From: Paraphysomonas bandaiensis
Lineage: Eukaryota > Chrysophyceae
Assembly: GCA_965644295.1 (NCBI GenBank)
Contig: CBFFRP010000318.1
Location: forward strand, 1 to 64,000
Length of the DNA: 64,000 nucleotides
Direction of reading: 5' to 3'
Shown here piece by piece: positions 18,542 to 30,929 of this stretch. Position 1 is the first letter of the stretch. Every line of letters starts with the position of its first letter. Below the pieces are notes generated by a model. That model made no database searches, had not been told where the DNA came from, and saw only the letters and a program-made list of their open reading frames with translations. A program made the translations under genes and the position numbers.

Positions 18542-20900
18542 TGCTCTGTACCAAGAAATTAATAAATTAGAATAAGATGTAATCAGTTTTGTGAATGGAG
18601 CTACCTGCTCTCTCTGTCAGTAATAATACTTAGCCCAATAGTTAATCGATGGGGTTCAGTTCATATGAATCGTAGGTGTATTATACCTCTATAATCAGAC
18701 CTTCATCCACACAAGAAACCCATATCTTACACAGACAGGTTGGAGAGAAGAAATAGAAAACTGAAAACTGAAAACTGTGTGTGGTATGTATGTATGTATG
18801 TAGGTATGTATGTAGGTAGGTATGTATGTATGTATGTATGTATGTATGTATGTATGTACAGGTGCGTAGGTACAGCTGCATATGTACAGCAGTGCATGCA
18901 TATATCACACTAGTCGACAGGATCATATGCATATATCATGGCAGGCACAGCGTTCCATAACCAGTAAGGGATAGATCCTGATACTTGGCACACTAGTATA
19001 GTTCATGATAACAGATGTATCAGGCAAGTGAAGGCTTCAAACATTATGAATGCAAGAAGTTAGAGTCCGCTGCGCTCCAGGAATATGAAGACCACACAGT
19101 GGGCGCCAATAGCCTCACAACGAGATGAATAGACCCTCAGGTGATACAATGTGTACATATACCATACATACATCATATCCATGTCATGTATACATGCAGA
19201 TCCTGCATATGACAAGACTTGGCTCATACAAACATGTGTGCAATATGCGGTAGCATGCATGGTAATACGAGTGTAATGATGGATATAGATGATGATGTAC
19301 ATGCATATATAGGAGGTATAGTGTGTGAGTGTACATATATAGATATCTAATTCTTTCTATCTGCAGCTAGAGAAGAATCAATACCAACGCAGCATACATT
19401 GTTAAATGTGTGTAGTGTAGTGTGTATGCTATAATGATGAGTGTGAGTGCATACAATGTAAGTGGTACATGCATATAGCAGTGATGTGATGTAGGTGACG
19501 TGATGAGCATGATAATAGTGTAATATAGTTAATATGAAGTAGTGATGATGTGCGAAATACATGTACAAGCATGTAAGTAATGATGATACATACATATAGC
19601 AAATGGCAGGGGTCTCACTCGTCCTAGTGTAGCCCACATAAGCATAACTCGCTCCGAAAAGTAGCTAGCACTCACATGATAGTACCCGAAAGTAGACAGC
19701 AAGATCTCAATTACAGGAGTAATAATTTAAGGCCACAGCGTTACACCTGCAACAAACAAGCTAGTCTGGGGTATTTGCAACATTAACATTGTTCAACGCA
19801 CAAAAAGCCCAGAAAGTGCCAAAGCTCTATCTACCAAATAAATATTGCTTATCATCTACTCGATATGTCGGTTCCGGCACTGATAAGCTGACTCGGCTGG
19901 TGACAAGGTAGCATATCCACATAATTTCTACGGACGGCAGCGGTGCACTTAAATCTAATCAAATTGGTTTATATAGCCTATCAATGCCCTCCATCCATAG
20001 CTATAGTATACTATTTGGCACGTTTCAAAGGTCTGGATAATATATGACCTGATGTGCACTGTACGGACCCCTCCTCTCTCTGGACAGATACTGGCACTGA
20101 ATCCAAGCCACAGAGATTGTGTGTCACCCCCTCACACCCTCTCACCTCTTCAATCACTTTGTCTGCAAAAGTAAGTCGAATATAGAGTCTTAGTTGTGGT
20201 TAATGAATCCCATTGCTCTGCATATATATCGATCTATAGTCCTCCTGAGGACACCGGGCTCCTCTGTCTTATCACTCGACACACAGGGTAAGGTGTTAAA
20301 AATGAGTGTATATAATGTTGACATACTCCACTTTAAAGATAGTGTGTATGTCTCTGATTGTATTGGTGTATGTTGTGGTTAGTTGTGGTGTTGGAATTAA
20401 TGTCATGTATGTATACATATATCAGTTCAAGGGGGGTTGGGAAAATGGATGATAAAATGGTAGGGGCTATTTTTGAGGGGGCCTATTTCTTTGCGTTATA
20501 GGTAGGTATACCATGGGGGTAAGAGATGTGATAGTTTAAGAGGTAAGCATTCGTCCTAGTCTTCGCATAGTGTCGTTTATACCGGGTCCTATACATTCAT
20601 ATGAGTGAATCCGTCATATATATGCTGTGACTGTCAACACACACATACGAGAGAAGCTTGAGGTTTAGTTCTTCGTGGAACGAGTTCTTTACTTTTGTGT
20701 TGCTATGAATAATAATAGGAGTGATTATTTGTTGTCTGATTAATGTGTTAATAGTTAGTCGAGATCGCGCTTCCAAGCAAAACCTTGTAGTCTTGTAGTA
20801 TCACTTGTAGTAACGCACTATAGCCACGTAAGCAGGGTACGCGAGATGCCACGTGGTAACAAATTCAGTGTGTGATATATTTCATTGAACAATATATATA
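18542..20900. other. Intergenic with microsatellites
   Basis: Apart from the RPS24 leader (to about 18680) and the TATG tract at 18781-18857, I see AT-rich sequence with scattered CATA/TGTA-rich patches and only short frames. No gene is supported. Confidence 0.4.
18781..18857. repeat. (GTAT)n microsatellite
   Basis: About 19 units of a 4-base TATG/GTAT motif with a few GTAG variants. Minus-strand frames here that read as His-Thr-Tyr-Ile repeats are artefacts of the tract. Confidence 0.95.
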
Positions 20901-20935
20901 TTATGTTATCGTCTATTAATACTCCCCCTCAATGA
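20700..20935 (-). mobile_element. Possible Copia-type LTR remnant with polypurine tract
   Basis: On the minus strand CATTGAGGGGGAGTATTAATAG closely resembles the polypurine tract/3' LTR junction of the full element here (CAATTGAGGGGGAGTGTTGAG). Sequence on the LTR side differs, so this would be a third family. No coding part or second LTR was found. Confidence 0.35.
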
Positions 20936-21369
20936 AATAATTATAAACTGTAATTTTTAGCAGGATATATATTATATTATACACTATGACTAAAAACCAG
21001 AGTTGCAGTCACTAGTTAACAAGCGAACTGCAGATAGGATGCTGTACTGTGAGACCATCTTCATGTGGCAATGGCAATGTATAGGGCAAAGAAAAGGTAA
21101 AAACTCCGTGTAACTCAAACTAGTTGCGTAGGTCGTTTGTGGCTTGATACTCTTTTGATTAGGATGTCTATATATTGTTACTGGATGGGATCATTGTCGA
21201 ACTCATCTCCCTCAATCAATGTAATTCGCAATTTGAAAAAGATAGAATCTCCTACTAGTAATTTCTTGCGAAGATCGGTTAAAATTATTGACAAGGATGA
21301 TATTATTATGTGATAGAGGTATATTTGGCAATGTATTCTCGAATAAAATGATAATATCGCGATAATTTT

Positions 21370-21970
21370 GGACGGCGGCGATGAGTAGGATTCCTCAGCA
21401 AAGTCGGACTTGCACCTTTTCGTGGTGTTCTGGGGGATAAGCACCGGAAATATTTCTCCGGGAAGCTAACGTGAGCAGAATATCTATAATATTATATAGT
21501 CAGCAGATATTGGTCTACCAAGCACTCTCATAGCCAAATGCTTGTGTCGTACAACGGACACTAAAATAAGTGTAACTTGTGTAGACGTCATTGAGCCCTA
21601 ATATTCCACTATTTCACCGCAAGCATCAAGGTGTAACCACTTTCGCCCTATCACTCAAAGCACACGCAGTTAGCAAGCAGAATGTTGATATACCTGACAT
21701 TTACTGATTTCAGGATTCTTGATTACAAGATGAATAGGCCGGATGCTTGACTTCAACAGGCAGCCCAATACCCCGGATTTCCTAGAGGTGGGTCCTTTCC
21801 CAGATGCCTGTTTATTCAAGGCCCAGCGGCGTCTACACAAGAGACACAAGCATTTGGCTATGAGAGTGGGTAGAACAATATTTGCTGACTATATATACCG
21901 CTCACGATAGTTTCCTGGAGCTTATCCCCCGAACACCATGAACAGGTGTATATCCGACTTTTTGACACCA
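21370..21970. repeat. Composite dispersed repeat, copies 2 and 3 (inverted pair)
   Basis: 21371-21440 carries, inverted, the 3' block of the 770-1440 repeat (AAGTCGGACTTGCACC, GTGTTCTGGGGGATAAG). 21600-21965 carries it in direct orientation: CACCGCAAGCATCAAGGTG, GGATGCTTGACTTCAACAGG, and CTTATCCCCCGAACACC. The facing copies could pair. 21971-22608 has no recognisable feature. Confidence 0.6.
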
Positions 21971-22608
21971 AATGGAGACAACAATATATAATTTGACCGG
22001 TCTGATAATAATTGCAATATTATTCATTGAAGGCTACCTGACAATGCTTTTGTAATATATATTGTTTCCATTCTCTGATCTACTTGAAGATGTTTTATAA
22101 AATACTGTCTAAAATCTTAAACAAATGTAGTGTTCATGTATCACCAACAGCATTGCGCATCTACATGTAACACTGTCCATGCATGAAAACGAAAGACTGA
22201 TCCAAGATTATAAAATTATCAACAATGTATTGGAAAGTAACACTGGATTAAAACTAAGTAGAACGAATAAGATGATATGAAATAATTGCGCAATCGGACA
22301 TATGTATTATTGGTGCATTATTATTACTATTAATAAACGGAAAAATGGTATCCCATGGCATTAGCGGCAGCCATCATGCACATGGTGAAGCATATATCAG
22401 CCAATACGCTTAGAGGTGAGGCTAATACCTCACACGGATGTATCCAATATATAGGAGCCCCATGCACACGCACACACTTGTTCATCATGAAGCATCCAAA
22501 AATATCATATACTCTAGCATTAAATACACACTACATATAGCTCCAAAAATATAGGTGAAGTTATTCGAAATAGAATCAGGGAGACTGACTGACCGTGCCA
22601 TAAAAACA

Positions 22609-25600
22609 TCACGACTCACATATCAGTGGGTGGTCGGCGGGCATACCCAATTGTTTGAAGTAACTATTAAAACTCACACGGTCCAAATCATTCGTGCACA
22701 GATGAAAGTAATCGCAATAAGTATACCGCTCCAAGTGCCAGAACGCCAGTCCAAAGGTGAATCCTGCGAAGTTGTCATTACTCAATTCTGGGCGCACAAC
22801 AGATACATCTCCGTCGCGACAGTCGTGCTTGTGGTCTGCAACCGCCTGCTTCATATGAAGGGCAGTAGATAGCACAGACAACACAGGAAACGTGTGGGAG
22901 AGTTGAGTGACTGCATGCACTCCCTCACGAGCATGCTTACGTAGGCGGTGTAACAGTCCACCTCCGGGACGACACCCTACTACAGAGTCGAACTCCACAA
23001 TAATCTTCAGCGCGCAGTAGACCGATATGAACAGGGAGAAAATACCGATCGGGGTCACTTGATCTGCCTTCGTCAGTTTCGTGACTGAGAAAATGACCGC
23101 TTCGATGCAGTGGTCTCTTGTATGCGGTACATCGCAGAGGTAATCCTTCCGGGACACACCAATCAAACCCTTTAAGCAGGTAGTGTATATATGACCACTG
23201 TGTCCCTTCTGTGTTGTACTCAAGTTAGATAGAATTTTACGCATCTGATTCAGCTCCCCTCGAAAAACACCAACTACAACAGTAAAAAGCGATGTCCACA
23301 AAGACATGGCCTTATTTTCTCTGTGACATCTGTCTACCGAGCGGAGAGTATCCTCAGCTTCTGATAAGTTACCACTGAAGAAACAGAACCATGCAGACAT
23401 GTTCCACACCATGTACTTTAGTGGACTGGAGTCTTTTCGAATGACAGAGCCTGTTAGAGCGGCGTCGAGGTGATCCCGGGCGTCTTTGAAATTTCCCGTA
23501 GCCGCTTGTTTTATACCCAAATGGAAGTTCAAATTAGCACTTCCAAGGGCACACTTGCTTCGCGGAGTCATCGTAGAGCACATTGACAGCATGCGACTGG
23601 ACTTTCTCGTGTCCCTTTTCACATAGTACAATGTAGAAAGTAAGGCCATAACAGATGACGTGGTATTTACGTCATCCTTGTGTACCAGGCAGGCACTCGT
23701 TGAGGCAAACCTCAACGCTTCATCTACCTTCCCTCTCATCATCAATGACTGCGCCTGGTAATAAAGCATCAATCCAAAAGCAGTTTTACCAGGTGTTCTT
23801 AAAACTCGAGTATAGAATTTGATCATAACCCGCGGCATCGTCGTGCACAAACCTAGCCCATGCATACTGAGCAGCGCAGTGTTGAAACTCTCACGAAAAT
23901 CGCACATCTTGTACTTTAGAATACTCATTTCAGCAATAATGCAGTAAAGCTGAATGTCTGAAATAAACGGCTGTACTGAATGAAACTTCCTCTTTAAGTC
24001 TGTGGGAGACAAATACTTTTCAGACGCCAGAAGGTTATCAAAATGAATTTTCGGACGACGCGTTCTTCGATGGTACTTTCTAGATATAGACTTAGGGTAG
24101 CATGCGCACGTGATCTCATCAATGGTCTTCCCATTCGTCGCAAGAGAAACAAGGTGGTGGTAGTAGTTGTAGGAAGAAGAGTGCATGTTTTCCTGTTTCG
24201 TGCTCGCGGCAGCCAATTCCGTGTACATAATTTCTTTCTCCAAATCGTTCGCACGTGAATAGTGAAACGCAAGAAGCTCAACGACATTGCATGTCGGCGA
24301 TCTCATATCCAGCGACTCGGCTAGAATAGTGCCCACAATCATATGTGCTTCTTCTCGCTGCTTCTCCAGCATGATGTTGTACACACTATCCGAATATCTG
24401 CGATCTAAGAAGGCATACGTCTTATTTGATCCCATTTCCGTCCGCCTCCTTCGTAACGTGGACAGCCGAAACGTCCCATCTGAGATATCATGCTCAGTAT
24501 ATGTTATTGCATAGAGTATCACATTACCTTTATAATAATCAGCCCCAGCTACTCGCTGTATTAGTCCTCTATCTTCAATTTCGGATAGAGATTGATCGAG
24601 ATACCTTGCGGTGTCGATATACCCCATGCGTTCCAATGTTTGCTGCAAGAGATTTCGTGTAAATATCGTCCCACATACTGCTGCAACCTTGAGCACAACT
24701 TGGTTATCGTAGTTCATCCTGTCGAACTGCTCAAGAGCCGTACCATCAACCACATTTACTTGATTCTCGCCAGATGCAGAGAAATTTGATCGTGCAACAG
24801 AAGCTTCCAGTTCTTTTACTTGTCGTACTACCATTCCGACGATACCCCTGCCACTTTTATGGTATACATTTGATACGAACGCATCTGACACAGCGTTGGG
24901 AATACACTGCAGTAACACCGGACCTAGGATGTTTTCTATTACTACCTTAATCTCGTTCTCAGATATGGGCTTCAGATTGATCACTTTACACTCGCTATTC
25001 AGTTCCTCCACGGTGTTAAGTACTACACTCCCTTCAAATGACTCTGCGCGCATATGATGGGGCTTCCGACCAATGGGTATAAATGGCCGCATACTGGCCA
25101 CAAAGAACATGGAATCACACACATCCAGTACACGGTTGATTATGCGAAATGACGGCTTATCAGCCCACTGCAGCTCTTCTAATACTAGTACCCCAAGTGT
25201 GCAATTTGCGGCAAAGCTACACACGATTTCAACTATAATAACTTCAAGCAGAGCCGGAATACGCTCTGATGTTACCGATGTCACCAGCTCCACATCTGGG
25301 CGGGTTTTGGTATCCAGTGCAATCCTCAGTAGGGGTAGCACCTCCATGATGCCAAAAGTACTCTTTTCTTCCAAAGCAACGCCATCGTAGGCGTCATCTG
25401 ATGATTTCAAAAATCCTGACACAGATCGGCACACGAATGAGTGTCTACTGGTAGCCACCGACGAGAAACTCTCAGCCGACTCGAAATCTTGCAGAGTATC
25501 TTCTGTCATACCCACACCAACGCAATCAATAGTGAGGTCGCTCAAATTATTTTTCACCCATGCATAAATCCGCTCATACAACAGTTCAAACCTCTTATCT

Positions 25601-28600
25601 TCATCCAATACTAATTCACAATTGCTGTCTAGAGTTGCTTCAAGATCTGTGGTAGACTCACCACGGCCAAGCGGAGATGCCTTTGTGTCAAAAAAAGCCT
25701 TTAGTAGCTGCCGAGATGCCTCATACGGTTCCAACACATTAGCCAAATGACATGAAACCAAAAACTGGGATTGGATAACCTGCTCGTTTCGTTGCAAAAA
25801 TTCCGTAATTACTTTCGTCTTACCAGTTCCTTTCCCACCAACAATAACACATTTATTGGATGGTAAAATACTTTTTTGTGACCCAGAAGTGGTATAGCAT
25901 TCATCTAACATACAAACTTCTTGGGTGTCAGAGTTTTCAACGCCATTAATGTACAAACTGAATGATTTTTGAAGGATTGCCATCTCTTCATCACGACCCA
26001 CAAAACAACCCCCACGACGTCCAGTACTCAAGAGTGCAGCCACCTCTTCCACTGTTACATAGGCCTTCGGATTTTTCCGTAGGTGCTGGAGCGAGTACAC
26101 CTGAACAGGGGAGTCGTAGCCTTTTGCGTTCAACTTAGGGAGTTTATCGAATATGAAATCGCTATTCACGCCTAGATACACATCACAACTAACAATTATT
26201 TGACTGTTTCGACACAATCCCATCAGTCGTGCTGCGAGATTCACACTGGAACCCATCATACAGTACTCCTTTCGACTTGTGCTCCCGACATATCCACAGT
26301 AAACCATTCCCTTGGAGACTCCAATACGACACACAATGTCATGAGCCTGGAGTTTGTTGCGGATAAGCACTGAGGCATAAACCCCCCTTAGGTCATCAGA
26401 GAGAGAGCTAAATCCGGGCACTCCGAAGGAGCATATAACAACACAGCCCTTGTCGTCAACAACATACTGCCGCAGTGCCCCACCAAGCTTCTGGAGAACC
26501 ACAAGAATCTCTTCAATAGCTTTCTGTGGTTTTTCTATTTCCCCTTTATCGAACTCGTCATCCAGATTCATTATCTGAATAAACATCGTCACCACTACTC
26601 TCAGCTCAGCTAAATGTCCTGACGAATTGTGTACAATTGCTCCACGAGCGGACTCATGAACATATCGCTCTAACATCTTCCGATACTCATCTGCACTAGA
26701 GGGGCTGAGCTTCGTCAAGTGTGGGCCACTCGGACGAAACTCTATGCTATGCAAGCGGGAAGATCCTGACTCACTACACGTCTCTGCCTGCGAACCACGT
26801 GTACGAAATGTATCTTCCTCTTCGGAGAGCCTGTCGTCAAATTTGTGCACCGCGTCGCAGAAACGTTTTTTACATGTATTATCCAGAAAGTGGAAGCCTG
26901 TCGTATTCTCAAATTTTGATGAGGATATTGCATAATCTGAAGTAGTGCTTTTGGTACTACCCGTGTAGGTATTATGGGTATTGTCAATTACATCCCTTGC
27001 TGACACAACGAACTTATCCGATGACGACGGGGATCCCGTCTGTCCACCCTTGAAGAATGAGAAAGCCGTAGATATAGACGTGGGGGTTACTCCTGTGCTT
27101 GAGTCTACTGATCCATCACAGCCAGAGCTGTCCCCTTCATTGTCAAAGAATACCTTCGCACTTCGCCTGGAAGGGGACAAATTCTCCAGTGTTTGCACGA
27201 ATTGCATCGCCGTTGTGACTAATGACAAATTTCGCGACTTTGGTGATTCTGTACCTAAGATTTTGTGGGCTTTATGTACATATGTTATACGAAAAGACCC
27301 GTTCGGCAGAGCCTGTCCAGTGCAACTGTACTTGACATACTCGTAGGCTGATTTCGAAAGACACAACTCCCCTGTCTTTGCCGCCGACTCCGCAGTCGAG
27401 AGCTCTCGTAGCTGAGGACCAGCAATCAAAAACTCCATCCTGTTCTCATTTCCCAAAGACATGCAGTGCAATTCTCCAGCGCTCATACCACAGTGCAGAC
27501 GAAGGCGTATCGTGTGTCCACCTACCATTTCCTCGTACCGTCCGCAGTTGTCATTGAGCATTTCCAACACGCACTTAGTGGCCTTGTAAACTACATTCTG
27601 GCGGGCAGTTTCATCAGTATTTATGGGAGCGGTCCACACGACAAGCACAGCATCACCACAGAACTTCACCACATCTCCCCCATGCTGCTTAAACTTTCCC
27701 AGTAAATAGGTGAAAAAATGGCTATATAAGAAAGCATTAAATAAGTAGTTCTAAGCGATAGAATTTCATTACTTGATGTGATGCTTTAATTGCTCCACAC
27801 TCAGCTTAGACGACAGCTTTGTGAATCCGGATATATCCGCTAAAACAACAGCAGCAAACAGCTTCTCTGACCATGCAGTACACTCCTTGTTCTCTTGACT
27901 ATAAAGATATACACATATATCAGTATATACACTCATATCAGTATACACACATATATCAGTATATATACATACACATCAGTATACACACATATATATATCA
28001 GTATATACATACATATCAGTATATACACACATATCAGTATACACACATATATCAGTATATATACAGACATATATCAGTATACATACACTCATATCAGGTT
28101 ATACACACTCATATCAGTATATATACATACATATCAGTATACACACATATATATATCAGTATATACATACATATCAGTATATACACACATATCAGTATAC
28201 ACACACACATGTCAGTATATATACAGACATATATCAGTATACATACACTCATATCAGGTTATACACACTCATATCAGTATATATACACATATCAGTATAT
28301 ATACACACATATATCAGTGTACATACATATATCAGGATATACACACATATCAGTATATACACACAAACATATCAGGATATACACACATATATCAGTATAT
28401 ATACGCACATATATCAGTATATATACACATATCAGTATACATATATATCAGTATATACACAAACATATCAGGATATACACACATATAAGTATACATATAT
28501 ATCAGTATATACACATATCAGTATACATATATATCAGAATATATACACACCCATATCAGGATATACACACTTATATCAGTATACATATATATCAGTATAT

Positions 28601-29110
28601 ACACAAACATATCAGGATATACACACATATAGGTATACATATATATCAGAATATATACGCACATATATCAGTATATATACACATATAGGTATACATATAT
28701 ATCAGAATATATACGCACATATATCAGTATATATACACACATATCACTATATATACACATATCAGTATACATATATATCAGTATATACACAAACATATCA
28801 GGATATACACACATATAAGTATACATATATATCAGTATATACACATATAAGTATACATATATATCAGAATATATACACACCCATATCAGGATATACACAC
28901 ACATATCACTATATATACACATATCAGTATACACATATATCAGTATATACACTGGCGGGCTGTTTATCCCAATATTGATAGTTACCTTCGTTTGAGTAAT
29001 AATCGCTGGGTTATAGTAGGCGTAAGTGACCGATACTCAGTGACCAGCGCCACTGCAGAGTCTGATGTACACTCTGCAGTAGATACTCTCAGAGATGATT
29101 GATCGCTCAT
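22609..29110 (-). CDS. Soluble adenylyl cyclase-like protein (class III cyclase pair, ATPase, C-terminal helical region)
   Basis: Exons 29110-28986, 27898-27773 and 27721-22609 join in frame (AG+T, then AA+C) to 1787 residues. The first cyclase domain begins FAAVVLADISGFTKLSSKLS and continues through the second splice to HGGDVVKFCGDAVLVVW, supplying both metal-binding Asp. The second domain (about 456-640; VVTMFIQIMNLDDE, GSSVNLAARLMG) lacks the first Asp, as in mammalian ADCY10, where it serves the heterodimer. An AAA/STAND-type ATPase follows: Walker A VGGKGTGKT near 709 and Walker-B-like LGVLVLEELQWAD near 930. The long C-terminus resembles TPR-type helices. This architecture defines the bicarbonate/calcium-responsive sAC family, which makes cAMP in cytosol or cilia. 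No lesions were seen. Confidence 0.88.
27899..28985. repeat. AT-rich minisatellite filling intron 1 of the cyclase gene
   Basis: About 1.05 kb (27905-28952) of degenerate units of roughly 16-20 bp built on ATATCAGTATATACACAC. Higher-order periods are visible: a block near 28081 recurs 160 bp later at 28241, and one near 28471 recurs at 28801. It occupies nearly the whole 1087-nt intron between donor GTAACT (28985) and acceptor TTATAG (27899). Plus-strand frames of Tyr-Ile-His-Thr repeats are artefacts. It is not a CRISPR: repeats are contiguous and spacerless. Confidence 0.95.
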
Positions 29111-29242
29111 CCCGGCTGCATGTTGATACCTTCTGTTACTTTAAACAAACAGAGAAAGAAGTGATGTTAACATATCACTCCATTGAGAGACTCTGATTTA
29201 TTATGGATGGCTCTATCAGATATATATGTATATGTATGTATG

Positions 29243-29274
<32 letters not shown>

Positions 29275-29960
29275 TATGATAATCCTGCCTATATACTATA
29301 CATACATACATATCCATAGACATGTATACAGATATACATGCATATTACAGGGACGGACAACGTACTCCGTTTGTACACTTCTCTCTCTGTCCTCTAGTAC
29401 GACTTCAAGGAATACGACATATGCCTCCGAGGAACGCGGCATCGTACGCCAATCTTCTTGTAATTATGTAGGAATTCCTACGAAGTTATATACTCCATAT
29501 AAGAACTCCTAGGAATTCTATATACCAGATATACCAACACATACATATACAGCGTATACGGTATACGTATACATAGATCATCATACGGCTACAGAGTAGT
29601 GTATACTGTAATTGGCATGTATGCATATACATAGACGTATCTCTCCTCTATACTCCACAGCTCTAACTATGTATGTATGTATGTAGGTCTTGAGCATGAT
29701 GTGTCTCCTCTTCACCAATTCACAAGCAGTACAACCATATCACAACCAACTAAATTATTTCAATGCAATCTTAGTCCCGATACTAGTATACAACAATACA
29801 TTCTTTCCTTGCATTGGAATAGAAGTCATTCCACTGCTCGATCCAACGATTTGATTTGATTGACAAGCTATACATCTCACATCTCATCATTAACATCTGC
29901 TCATAATAAAGACTTTAGAATCAGATATCACCAACACATTTATATCACCAACATTCATCG
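29111..29960. other. Intergenic with (TATG)n tract
   Basis: A TATG/TATA microsatellite lies at about 29220-29278, with a shorter GTAT tract near 29669. The rest is AT-rich with no supported gene and presumably contains the promoter of the minus-strand cyclase. Confidence 0.5.
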
Positions 29961-30227
29961 ATGAATTCTGAATCCATTCTTCGTCTTGCTGCCGCCTCAG
30001 ATCCGTTTCGACAAGAGACTAATTCGTTGAGAAGAATCACAGTGAGAGAAATGGAAGAGCAAAAAATGCGAGGTGAAAAAATATGTCTCTGGCGTAAGAA
30101 TTCTCATCGCCAAGAAGCATCTGCGGTCCCGGATTCGGATGATGAGCCTTTGTATGCAGAATCAGATGCTGCATATGTTGGGACAAGTTCATGTATTTCC
30201 ACTGCATCTTCTACTGAGAGTGAATAA
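29961..30227 (+). CDS. Small hypothetical protein
   Basis: An 88-codon ATG frame, MNSESILRLAAASDPF, then RRITVREMEEQKMRGEK, with an acidic Ser/Thr-rich end (DSDDEPLYAES, SSTESE). Composition is protein-like and the leader has a TTTATAT stretch about 20 bp upstream. It has no recognised domain and no nearby splice signals. A real small protein is plausible but unproven. Confidence 0.4.
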   Translation: MNSESILRLAAASDPFRQETNSLRRITVREMEEQKMRGEKICLWRKNSHRQEASAVPDSDDEPLYAESDAAYVGTSSCISTASSTESE

Positions 30228-30929
30228 ATTGCAGTTGACGAGGAAGGCATGAATTGCCGGATATATCCAATGTATAAATTTTTCGTGGTAGATACCAAAG
30301 TGTGTTTTTCTATTTGAGGATGCTATAGCATAGGATACCTTTTGATGTTGTTGAACGAATAGGGTCGCTGATCGATATATATGATTGTTTTTTTTCAGAG
30401 TCATCATTTATGAAATGAATATAATCAAGTCATTTAATCAGGACTAATAATCAAGTATTGTTGAATATACTTTAGTGTGATTTGCTTAAAAACTGTAGCA
30501 AGTACAAAAACTGTACCAAGTAGTAACAGTGTTTCAAAAAAGCTGGAAAAGCACGAGACACGCCCACAGGTCAATAGTCTTACAATGGGAAATATTATTC
30601 ATGCCATTGTCATTCGTTGGTACAAGAATACCAGCACTCTATATTAGCAGCCGACATGGCGCAGGCAGGTTGACTTTGTCATCGTGCTGGTTTATTATTA
30701 TATAAATACATGATACATAGAAAAGAAAATAGTTCTGTCAAAAAGATCAAAAAACACGACGCGATATATATAATCATGAGATTGATATCATTATACGAAT
30801 CTGTACAAAGGGTCCATAGGACGAAGCATAGTAGCAAGTTCATCCACCCCATAAGCATAGAGCATAGAGGCCCCATTAAACAAAGCTAGATCACCAAGTT
30901 CAACAAATATACACACATAGCATGAGTAC
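30228..30929. other. Intergenic
   Basis: AT-rich spacer between the small ORF and the repeat protein. No gene or repeat recognised. Confidence 0.4.

Noticed and set aside
18681-18932. Minus-strand His-Thr-Tyr-Ile repeat frames
   Set aside because: Translation of the GTAT microsatellite.
24043-27346. Several 60-120-codon plus-strand frames
   Set aside because: Antisense to the continuous sAC-like exon and without motifs.
27873-28952. Long plus- and minus-strand frames of Tyr-Ile-His-Thr repeats
   Set aside because: They are translations of the AT-rich minisatellite, open because the unit lacks stops, and they lie in an intron on the opposite strand.
27905-28952. CRISPR array
   Set aside because: Repeats are short, contiguous and degenerate with no unique spacers, in a eukaryotic intron.
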